Assembly (NCBI GenBank): GCA_002342545.1
Contig: DDQE01000013.1
Location: forward strand, 46,891-97,978
Origin: Caryophanales bacterium UBA2450
GTDB taxonomy: Bacteria; Bacillota_I; Bacilli_A; RFN20; CAG-826
DNA: 51,088 nucleotides
Direction of reading: 5' to 3'
Position numbers and translations under genes: made by a program. Under the pieces are notes generated by a model. That model did not search any database. It worked only from the letters and a program-made list of their open reading frames with translations, and had not been told where the DNA came from. Shown piece after piece: positions 44,086 to 51,088 of this stretch (its first letter is position 1; the number at the start of each line of letters is the position of its first letter).

Positions 44086-45540
44086 ATGTCAGTAATAGGA
44101 AGATCACTTGAAGAAAAAGAATTATTAAACTCCTACAATTCATCTACATCGGAGTTAGTCGCTGTATATGGCAGAAGAAGAGTTGGCAAAACATATTTAA
44201 TAGACAATACTTTTGCCGATTCATTCGACTTTAAACATACAGGATTATCCCCAATTGAATTGAATTCTTTAAAAACAAAAGATAAGAACAAAACAATATT
44301 GGAATTACAACTTCAACATTTTTACCATTCTTTAAAATTATATGGAATGAAAGAAAATAAAATTCCAAGTAACTGGTTAGAAGCATTCTTTATGTTAGAG
44401 CAACTTCTTGATTCAAAAGAAAAAAACAGGAAGCTTGTTGTCTTCATTGATGAACTTCCATGGCTAGATACCAAAAAGTCCCTTTTTATTACAAGCTTTG
44501 AATCATTCTGGAATGGTTGGGCAAATGGCAAAAATATTTTAGTTATAGTTTGCGGAAGCGCAATTTCATGGATGACAAATGCTTTAATCAACAATCATGG
44601 CGGGTTATATGGTCGTGTGACAAAGGAAATCAACGTTCTTCCATTGAACTTATCCCAATGCAAGGAATTGCTTTTAAGCAAGCATATAAATCTGTCAGAT
44701 TATGATATTGCGCAAACATATATGATTTTTGGAGGAATTCCATATTATCTAAACTATTTAAAAAGAAATCTTTCATTGTCTCAAAATGTTGATTCACTTT
44801 TCTTTGGAAATAATTCAATATTAGCAAATGAATTTGATAGATTATTTGCTTCAACCTTTAACGATGATGAATTAGCTAAAAAAGTTGTAAATGCATTATC
44901 AGAAAAGAAAATAGGATATACAAGAAATGAATTAGCAGACAAAATAAAAATATCCGATGGAGATAGGTTTTCGAAAGTTATTAATTCTCTAATAGTAAGT
45001 GGATACATTGTTAAATATAAGCCATTACAAGACAATGAGAAAAAACTATATTTTAAATTAATTGATCCATTTTGCTTGTTTTATTTATCATTTGTTAAAA
45101 ATCAAACATCACTTGATAAAAGTTTATTTTCCGCTAATGCTTCTTCTCAAAAAATTACCTCTTGGAGAGGAATTGCGTTTGAGAATGTTTGCTATAATCA
45201 TATTCCTCAACTAAAAGCAGTTTTAGGAATATCTGGTGTTGTAACCAATCACTACTCATTAGTCTATCAAAGCGATAGTGAAAAAGGAGCGCAAATAGAT
45301 TTAATATTAGAAAGAAACGATAATATAGTTCACTTGTGCGAAATTAAATTCTATTCAAATGTTTTTGTCCAAACAAAAGAAGAACACATTAAATTGTTAA
45401 ATAAATCCAATGTTTTGTCTAAGTTTATTAAACGCAAAGAGTCGATAAGAAATGTTTTAATCACAACATATGGATTAAAAGAGAATGAATACCAGTGGGA
45501 TTATGACCACGTTATAACATTAGAAGACTTAATACAATAA
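44086..45540 (+). CDS. AAA+ ATPase with DUF234/PD-(D/E)XK-like nuclease domain
   Basis: A 484-residue protein of the archaeal-type ATPase (ATPase_2) family. Walker A is GRRRVGKT (29-36), Walker B VVFIDELPWLD (D122, E123), with a helix-turn-helix-like region at about 275-310. The C-terminal DUF234-type part shows RGIAFENVC (E366), GAQIDLIL (D405) and CEIKF (E419, K421), the pattern of a PD-(D/E)XK nuclease. Such solitary ATPases are common in multiple copies in anaerobes and archaea, and their role is unknown. The gene has its own promoter and strong GGAGGAAG site, runs against the flanking surface genes, and is bracketed by repeats R2 and R3. Confidence 0.88.
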   Translation: MSVIGRSLEEKELLNSYNSSTSELVAVYGRRRVGKTYLIDNTFADSFDFKHTGLSPIELNSLKTKDKNKTILELQLQHFYHSLKLYGMKENKIPSNWLEAFFMLEQLLDSKEKNRKLVVFIDELPWLDTKKSLFITSFESFWNGWANGKNILVIVCGSAISWMTNALINNHGGLYGRVTKEINVLPLNLSQCKELLLSKHINLSDYDIAQTYMIFGGIPYYLNYLKRNLSLSQNVDSLFFGNNSILANEFDRLFASTFNDDELAKKVVNALSEKKIGYTRNELADKIKISDGDRFSKVINSLIVSGYIVKYKPLQDNEKKLYFKLIDPFCLFYLSFVKNQTSLDKSLFSANASSQKITSWRGIAFENVCYNHIPQLKAVLGISGVVTNHYSLVYQSDSEKGAQIDLILERNDNIVHLCEIKFYSNVFVQTKEEHIKLLNKSNVLSKFIKRKESIRNVLITTYGLKENEYQWDYDHVITLEDLIQ

Positions 45541-45543
45541 TCT

Positions 45544-45599
45544 ACATTTTCAGCGATTTTCTTACTTTTTTATCAACTTTCCGCTGATTATGTTGGATT
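45544..45599. repeat. hairpin repeat R3 right of the ATPase gene
   Basis: A 56-nt copy of R2 in the same orientation, starting four bases after the ATPase stop, with arms CAGCGA and CCGCTG (one mismatch) and the same ending ACTTTCCGCTGATTATGTTG. It may also act as the 3' end hairpin of the ATPase message. Confidence 0.85.
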
Positions 45600-45629
45600 G
45601 AATATAATTATTTTTCGCTTTAATTTCCA

Positions 45630-45661
45630 ATACAAAACAGAAGCGGTTTTACCCACTTCTG
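45630..45661 (-). terminator. terminator of the second anchored surface protein gene
   Basis: On the minus strand CAGAAGTGG and CCGCTTCTG (45638-45661) form a 9-bp stem with a seven-base loop, followed by TTTTG. It is almost the same sequence as the terminator at 40962-40985. Confidence 0.8.
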
Positions 45662-45690
45662 TCCGTATAATATTAGTTTTAACTAATCAA

Positions 45691-48645
45691 TTATTTTTGT
45701 TTCTTCTTTTTGAAGACTAATAATGTAGTAAATGCTAAAGCACTGACCGCAGCGATAACGACAACGATAATCATTGTGTTATTATCGCTTGCAACATCAT
45801 TTAAGCCAAAGCCAACATAAGCAAATTGAACTGGAGTACGACCAGTAATGAAGTTATCTAGTCCGTATTTACCAACTAAATAATCATATCTTGCTACGGC
45901 TCTTTCAACAGCAGTACCACTTTCATCACGCTCAGCACCCATCAAAATAGATTTTTGATTGTCATATAAGGCGCTATATGAAGAAGATAATGAACTCCAA
46001 ATGGCTTCAAGAGCTTCACTATTATCAGACTTACCATCATATCCTTCGCAGATAGCATCTGTTTGACTAATGAAGTTAAGTGCAAATGTAATAGCAGATG
46101 CATTACTTCCAACTTTTTCTGGTTCAACAATTTCGTATTTATCATTGTAGTTTTGAAGTTTTCCTTTAACAACAATACGATCGCCAAGACTTAATCCTTC
46201 AACAAAGTTTGCGTATAGATCAGTATTTGTGTAAACCATGATTGATGATTCTTCATCAAGAGTCATAATATCAAACGCACGAGGATTACCATCTTTTGAA
46301 GATGTAGCAAATTCTTTAACATAACCTTCTACGTAAATCTCGTATGCGGTTGTTTTTCCGCTTTCTACACCGGAACAAATTGTATTAGCATCAGCAACTG
46401 AATAATAGTAACCGGCACCACCATTAACAACAAAATCGACAAAAGCAAATCCTTCTTTGCCACCAGCAGAAGCGGTAACGGTAACTCTAGCAACACCTAA
46501 GCCCATAGCTTCATAGGCACCAGTAGATGCATTAACACTTAAAACACTAGAGTCATCAACAGCCCAAGTAAAGGTGACACCACTAGTTTCTGAAGTAGCT
46601 GTAAACGTACCTGTGGCACCAATATCGAAGCTAGTAGATGCTGGCTCAAAAGTAACATCAACATCACCAGTCTCTGGCGCTTGAATATCTAATAAATAAC
46701 ATCCACGAGCATATTCTGGAGTGTTATTGTTGTAGTTAAGCAAGTTACCAGTAATAGTAACTGTAGCACCAACAACAATTTCAGCAGCAGTTTCTTCAGT
46801 GAAACCAGCATTTTCTAAATACTTACAGTCATATGCATATATTGAAGGGCTGGTAGTTTTGCCATCTTCCGTAATATAGAATCTAGCATTTTGATAACCA
46901 GTAGTTAAAACTTGAACGATACTACTAATTTGTCCTGTAGTAACCCATGGTCCTTCTCCACCAGACTTATTTCCGATTTCCACACATTTTGCAATACCTT
47001 CAGCAACATTGAATGGATCAGCAGCAGTACCTGCATGAGCAACTGAAACAGTAACTGATTGGGCAGGGCTACTAACAGAGTCTTCACCTAATGTTGCTGT
47101 GGCAACGACACTTGTGACACCATCAGCAGGTGTGGCAGGATTAAATGACCACTCGACACTAGAAGTCACATCTTCTTCCCAACCAGAATGATATGAAGCA
47201 TTAACAATTAAACCAGAAGCATCCCAAGATTCGGCTGTAGTATAAGAAGTTTTTGTCATTGAGCCTGAGATTTTTAATTCTTCAACCCAGCTCTTTGAAA
47301 TTTCAATTGCAGCAGAGGCTTTGTTATATCCTTCAGCTTCTGCGTAAACAACCACATTACCTGGTTTAACAGTTGTCATAGCACCAGTAGATGCAACAAT
47401 TGTTGCAACGGTGGTGTCGCTAACAGACCATGTAACACCAGAAACAGGAGTTTCTTCTTCCATAGCGGAGAAATTATGAATACCAGCAGTACTGCTCCAC
47501 AAAAGTGTAGCACCATCAGCTGGATTTCCACTTGTGTAAATAGTCATATTCTTTTTAGATGGGTCAACACTAGTCTCGTAATTAACAACAATCTTTAAAA
47601 CTTGACCATTGTATGCTGCTCCAAGTGTAAGACAGAAATATTTTGCTCCAGAAACACTTGAATTCACGAATTCATGACTATTACCACCTGTAATATTTAC
47701 AGCGCCAATACCAGAAGTTGCAGTTGTATATTCTGATGTGCCGAAAGCAATATCATATGTTGCGCTTCCAGAAGCTCCGGAATTAATAAATACTTCAATG
47801 CTAGTAATGTCGCCAGGCATTTCAGTTTGGTTAGAAACAAAAGCGCCAACACTCTTTGTCATAAAAATAGCATCATTTTGTTTTTTACATTGTAAGTAGT
47901 TCAATGTATAAGAATCGCTACCATCAGCAATGTCTACAGTCGCCATTGTTGTATTTGCGGTACGACCCAAAGTTGTGCCAATTTTATCTAAAGTAACAGC
48001 TAAAGGCTTATCTTCCCAAATAGCAAATAAGTCTAAATCAGATGCTGCAGAATCACCTTCGGCATATGCTGTTCCACTACCATTAGCAGCAGTATTCCAT
48101 TCTTTAAAGCGTTTTCCTTCAGGAGCAGTAAATGTACATGCTGAAACAGTATTTGTTGAGTCTGACATTGAACCAGATCCGCCATTAGCGTCATAGGTAA
48201 TTGTGTAAGAAACAACTGGTCCTCCGCCACTGACCGTTACAGAAAAAGTTGTAAATCTGACTTGCCCACCGCTAGCAGATAATGTAATAGACGATGCACT
48301 TCCAGTCCAAGAACTATTAGACCAAGTACCAACATTGGCAGTAAATGTGTTCTGGGAAATTGTAAAACTCATAGCAGTTATATTTCCAGAAGAACATGAA
48401 ACTGTCATGCTGTTGTTCGCATATACACGATAGTTATCAGTTCTATTGAATACTCCACTTGTTGTGGTAACAGAAACGCCATCCTTAGAAAGCGATGTAG
48501 TCCCAGAATCAGTTCCAACAGTAAATGTTACTACACTATCAGCTCTAGCCACTCTAGCCTCTTTTGAACCAACAGCAACTCCAACTCCGATTGCCATAGC
48601 TAGACCTACGCTTAACGTGGCAACCTTTGAAAAAAGTTTGTTCAT
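45691..48645 (-). CDS. anchored multi-domain surface protein with InlB-type repeat and OB-like domains
   Basis: A 984-residue secreted protein. Order: signal peptide (MNKLFSKVATLSVGLAMAIG...VARA, 1-35); beta-sandwich (to about 145); InlB B-type repeat (ITYDANGGSGSM...FKEWNTAANGSG, about 148-212); second sandwich (to 355); Ig-like Big_2 and Big_3 domains (360-530); an OB-like domain (about 535-655); Big_2; a second OB-like domain (about 750-850, VEGYVKEFATS...VVKGKLQNYNDKYEI); a helical module ending AVARYDYLVGKY; and the anchor NNTMIIVVVIAAVSALAF with a KKKKQK tail. OB domains of this kind also occur in secreted nucleases. It is a paralogue of the protein at 41016-43463 and shares signal, helical module, anchor and terminator with it. 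The ligand is unknown. Confidence 0.8.
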   Translation of the reverse strand: MNKLFSKVATLSVGLAMAIGVGVAVGSKEARVARADSVVTFTVGTDSGTTSLSKDGVSVTTTSGVFNRTDNYRVYANNSMTVSCSSGNITAMSFTISQNTFTANVGTWSNSSWTGSASSITLSASGGQVRFTTFSVTVSGGGPVVSYTITYDANGGSGSMSDSTNTVSACTFTAPEGKRFKEWNTAANGSGTAYAEGDSAASDLDLFAIWEDKPLAVTLDKIGTTLGRTANTTMATVDIADGSDSYTLNYLQCKKQNDAIFMTKSVGAFVSNQTEMPGDITSIEVFINSGASGSATYDIAFGTSEYTTATSGIGAVNITGGNSHEFVNSSVSGAKYFCLTLGAAYNGQVLKIVVNYETSVDPSKKNMTIYTSGNPADGATLLWSSTAGIHNFSAMEEETPVSGVTWSVSDTTVATIVASTGAMTTVKPGNVVVYAEAEGYNKASAAIEISKSWVEELKISGSMTKTSYTTAESWDASGLIVNASYHSGWEEDVTSSVEWSFNPATPADGVTSVVATATLGEDSVSSPAQSVTVSVAHAGTAADPFNVAEGIAKCVEIGNKSGGEGPWVTTGQISSIVQVLTTGYQNARFYITEDGKTTSPSIYAYDCKYLENAGFTEETAAEIVVGATVTITGNLLNYNNNTPEYARGCYLLDIQAPETGDVDVTFEPASTSFDIGATGTFTATSETSGVTFTWAVDDSSVLSVNASTGAYEAMGLGVARVTVTASAGGKEGFAFVDFVVNGGAGYYYSVADANTICSGVESGKTTAYEIYVEGYVKEFATSSKDGNPRAFDIMTLDEESSIMVYTNTDLYANFVEGLSLGDRIVVKGKLQNYNDKYEIVEPEKVGSNASAITFALNFISQTDAICEGYDGKSDNSEALEAIWSSLSSSYSALYDNQKSILMGAERDESGTAVERAVARYDYLVGKYGLDNFITGRTPVQFAYVGFGLNDVASDNNTMIIVVVIAAVSALAFTTLLVFKKKKQK

Positions 48646-48662
48646 TTTTTCTTTTCCTTTCT

Positions 48663-48675
48663 GCCTTTAATAGGC
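48663..48675 (-). promoter_or_regulatory. 5' hairpin before the ribosome site of the second surface protein gene
   Basis: GCCT and AGGC pair across a 5-base loop, directly ahead of AGAAAGGAAA. Its position matches the hairpin at 43483-43498. Confidence 0.4.
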
Positions 48676-48805
48676 ATAAATCAAACAAACAAAATAAATA
48701 ATCATTATTTTAAATTATTAGACTAGCATTAACATTTAGTGAGCCTAATAATCGAGATATGTTTGTTTTCTAATATATTCTACTTTATAAATATAATTTA
48801 TCAAC

Positions 48806-48839
48806 ATAAAAAAGAGAACCCTATGAAAATTGGGTCCCC
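48806..48839 (-). terminator. terminator of the coiled-coil lipoprotein gene
   Basis: On the minus strand GGGGACCC and GGGTTCTC (48814-48839) pair over eight positions, two of them G-U, followed by TTTTTT. Confidence 0.7.
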
Positions 48840-48860
48840 TATTTAGATTGATACTATAAA

Positions 48861-50780
48861 TTATATAAGTAATGTTGGATAATATTTTGCCCCTGTTGGT
48901 GAGACACTTGCAGGTAAATATCCGGCTTTATAAACGCCTTGATATAGTTCTAAAAATCCTTTAACTACAATAGTTGCTTCATCTAAGCCTCCATCTACTT
49001 TAGAAATGCTGCTACCGTCACTTAAATGTGCGCCTGTAACAACAAGTTGTTTACCTTCACTAGTTGGAGAACCTAAGTTACACGACCATTCTCCATATTT
49101 AGTGTTGTATTTTGAATTAGATACTTTACCAATAACGTAATATTCAACATTACCGCTGACAATGTTGCCTTCTCCATAGACATCCATCCAGTAAATAGCT
49201 TCAGCAGGAGTATAGGCTGATTCAGGAGATAAGCCGTCTCTATAGATATCCCACTCAGCTTTTAATGTGATGTCAGATCCAAAATTATATGGTTCTAAGG
49301 AATTACCATATTCATCGGTGACCTTGGTGGTGCCATAATACCATCCCGCAAAAGAATAATTGGTTCTAGTTGGTACTGGGCAAGTGAAATCTTTGCCAGT
49401 ATACACCACTCCACTTTTTTCATATGGGCTAGGAGCGCCACTATAGTTCTCATCTAAAGTAATCGTATATGCCTCTGGATATAAAATTGCTAATAAATCC
49501 ATATCACTAGTGACAACACTTCCATAAAATGACCATGCTTCAGGATTTTTACCATTTTCATCAACCGCGTACCAATTAGACGAGAAATAATATCCAGGGA
49601 ATTCAGGTAGTTCTGGTCTAGTGACTTTCTCTCCATGACTCACAACTTGAGTAGTTAACTCTACTAATTCATCATTTTGATCAAAATAGCTGAAGGTCAC
49701 AGTGTGGGTTTCTACTTCTTCTAAAACGCCCACTCTAGCGGCTAAATCATTAATTTGAGATTGATAATCAGATTGAATGTTTGCGATTGCGGTATTTAAC
49801 TCAGTTTGTAAGCTAGATAAGGAAGTTTGTAAGGTACTGATTGCAGTATTAATCTCACTAACTTCAGTCTCGTACTTATTATCAAGAGCTGTAATCTTAG
49901 CGTTATAGTCACTTTGAAGAGCAGCTTTATCAGCATTGAATTGGTTAGTTAAATTAGTGATTGCGGTAGAGTTAGCGTTAATACTAGCTTGTAAAGCAGT
50001 AACTTGTTCACTAAAGGAAGTGTTTAAAGAAGCAATACTAGCTTCTAATTCTTCTTTTAACGATGCTCTTTCACTAGCTTCTTTTGAGACTAAATCACTT
50101 ATCGCTTTTTGATAATCACTAATGACTATAGCGAGATCATTATTGTGTTTATCAGTTAAAGCAGCAATCGCATCTTTATTCGTAGATATATCGCCTTCTA
50201 ATGCTGCTACTTCAGCTTCAAAAGATTCATTAAGAGAAGTAACACTAGCGTTAAAAGCTTCTTCTAATGCTTCTCTAGCTTCTTTTTCAGAAGCGGATAA
50301 ATCACTAATAGCAGCCTCATATGCACTTGTGACATCTAAAATATCTTGCGCGTGTTTATTAGTTAGATTAGTGATTGCTGTCTTATTAGCCTCAATTTCA
50401 GTATTTAATTCACTAACACTTGTATTGAATGCAGTAGTTAAGTTAGTGAGTTTACTATTATAATCTGCTTCTATATCCGCTTTATCTTTATTGTGTTTAG
50501 CTTCTAAAGCGTCTAAATCATCTTCTAAGCCTTTGATATCAATATTCACTTTATCAATCTTAGCTTGATAATCACTTTTAACTGCTTCAATAGATTCGCT
50601 CATCTCTCCTTTTAAGGTAGTGATTTGAGTTTTAATTCCTTTGATCTCTTCTTTAACTTCATCAAGCTGAGTTTGGAAATCATTTTTTAAATTCGCAATC
50701 TCATCTTCATTACATCCAGTTAAAGAAGTAATCGCAAATAATGATGAAAATATCGCTATTGGTAATAGTTTTTTACGCAT
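48861..50780 (-). CDS. coiled-coil lipoprotein with InlB-type repeats and OB-like domain
   Basis: A 639-residue lipoprotein (MRKKLLPIAIFSSLFAITSLTGC, lipobox SLTGC). Residues about 25-370 are a long alpha-helical coiled coil built from irregular repeats of patterns such as LEASIASLNTSFSEQV and NAITNLTNKH-like segments. Two InlB B-type repeats follow (about 375-525, with FPGYYFSSNWYAVDENG and FAGWYYGTTKVTDEYG), then an OB-like domain (about 530-639). The coiled coil may act as a stalk lifting the binding domains above the cell surface. A strong -10/-35 pair precedes it and a GGGGGA site stands before the ATG. It is monocistronic. Function unknown. Confidence 0.82.
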   Translation of the reverse strand: MRKKLLPIAIFSSLFAITSLTGCNEDEIANLKNDFQTQLDEVKEEIKGIKTQITTLKGEMSESIEAVKSDYQAKIDKVNIDIKGLEDDLDALEAKHNKDKADIEADYNSKLTNLTTAFNTSVSELNTEIEANKTAITNLTNKHAQDILDVTSAYEAAISDLSASEKEAREALEEAFNASVTSLNESFEAEVAALEGDISTNKDAIAALTDKHNNDLAIVISDYQKAISDLVSKEASERASLKEELEASIASLNTSFSEQVTALQASINANSTAITNLTNQFNADKAALQSDYNAKITALDNKYETEVSEINTAISTLQTSLSSLQTELNTAIANIQSDYQSQINDLAARVGVLEEVETHTVTFSYFDQNDELVELTTQVVSHGEKVTRPELPEFPGYYFSSNWYAVDENGKNPEAWSFYGSVVTSDMDLLAILYPEAYTITLDENYSGAPSPYEKSGVVYTGKDFTCPVPTRTNYSFAGWYYGTTKVTDEYGNSLEPYNFGSDITLKAEWDIYRDGLSPESAYTPAEAIYWMDVYGEGNIVSGNVEYYVIGKVSNSKYNTKYGEWSCNLGSPTSEGKQLVVTGAHLSDGSSISKVDGGLDEATIVVKGFLELYQGVYKAGYLPASVSPTGAKYYPTLLI

Positions 50781-50808
50781 ATATATTGTCCCCCTATTAT
50801 CCTTATTA

Positions 50809-50838
50809 ATTATATTTTATTTATAGGGACATTGACAA
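50809..50838 (-). promoter_or_regulatory. promoter of the coiled-coil lipoprotein gene
   Basis: -35 TTGTCA (50833-50838), 18-base spacer and perfect -10 TATAAT (50809-50814) on the minus strand. Confidence 0.65.
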
Positions 50839-50935
50839 TTATCTTAGTCCTAAGCTTAATGGCACGATAAAGAACTTAACTGGTGGGTTTTTTATATTAA
50901 GGATTTATTCTATAATTTAAGTAAGGAATTTATTT

Positions 50936-51088
50936 ATGAGCTATACAAAAGATGACATCCACGAGATTGTGGAGAAACAAAGACAATTTTTTAATACTGG
51001 AATTACTTTAGATGTTAAATATCGAAAAGAACAATTAAAGAAACTTAAAAAGATGCTTAAGGATAATCAAGAAAAGATTATTGAAGCA
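50936..51088 (+). CDS. aldehyde dehydrogenase family protein, N-terminal part
   Basis: The first 51 codons of a plus-strand gene that runs off the window: MSYTKDDIHEIVEKQRQFF, then NTGITLDVKYRKEQLKKLK. The pattern of QRxFFxTGxTxxVxxRxxQLKKLKKM is the N-terminus of NAD(P)-dependent aldehyde dehydrogenases of the YwdH/AldH3 type. The ATG has an AAGGAAT ribosome site, and a TATAAT (50911-50916) lies upstream. Only the N-terminal helix region is visible, so catalytic residues cannot be checked. Confidence 0.75.
   Translation, partial: MSYTKDDIHEIVEKQRQFFNTGITLDVKYRKEQLKKLKKMLKDNQEKIIEA

Overview
The window is low-G+C bacterial DNA, very likely from an uncultured, fermentative, host- or gut-associated member of the Bacillota (class Bacilli, a Mollicutes-related order such as RF39, RFN20 or Acholeplasmatales). 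The reasons are the AT-rich codon use, strong AGGAGG ribosome sites, small close-packed genes, an oxygen-independent (class III) ribonucleotide reductase, Gram-positive lipoproteins and membrane-anchored surface proteins, and Bacillota-type genes throughout. TGA is used as a stop codon (for example in queH and the endonuclease gene), so this is not the mycoplasma code. The organism itself cannot be named from the sequence.

Layout. 1-780 (minus): start of the S10 ribosomal operon (rpsJ, partial rplC) with a structured leader and a good promoter. 858-2915: an IS200/IS605-type insertion sequence with a Y1 transposase and a TnpB whose RuvC active site looks rearranged. 2913-7179 (minus): one compact operon of a pseudokinase-like protein, PRPP synthetase and the queuosine tRNA genes tgt-queA-queH. 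7344-15823: peptidase T, then nucleotide metabolism: class III ribonucleotide reductase with a fused redoxin domain, a thioredoxin-reductase-like flavoprotein, its activase NrdG on the other strand, dCMP deaminase, FolD, nucleoside hydrolase and ribokinase. 15826-22260: an accessory stretch with a DUF4160/DUF2442-XRE pair, a surface endonuclease, a membrane glycosyltransferase, an XRE-nucleotidyltransferase, and an ORF6N/PLD gene preceded by two truncated tandem copies of its own N-terminal domain.

22301-40935 (minus) is a complete fructan-use locus: MsmK-type ATPase, large wall/membrane-anchored GH32, LacI regulator, binding lipoprotein, two permeases, GH32 lipoprotein, a four-module binding lipoprotein, cytoplasmic GH32, a surface protein and fructokinase. 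The promoter in front of the ATPase gene is flanked by two LacI-type operators, and a third identical-core operator precedes the surface protein gene. The logic is: bind and cut fructan outside, import oligomers through the ABC transporter, finish hydrolysis inside, and phosphorylate fructose.

41016-50780 holds two paralogous anchored surface proteins that share signal peptide, C-terminal anchor, 5' hairpin and terminator, separated by an AAA+ ATPase/nuclease gene that is bracketed by near-identical 55-nt hairpin repeats and may be a small mobile unit. A coiled-coil lipoprotein follows, and the window ends in the first codons of an aldehyde dehydrogenase gene.

The most interesting items are the repeat-bracketed ATPase/nuclease, the ORF6N cassette array, the TnpB with a displaced catalytic glutamate, the NrdD-redoxin fusion beside a reductase lacking NADPH motifs, the GH32 with Glu in place of the nucleophilic Asp, and a shared C-terminal surface-anchor module.
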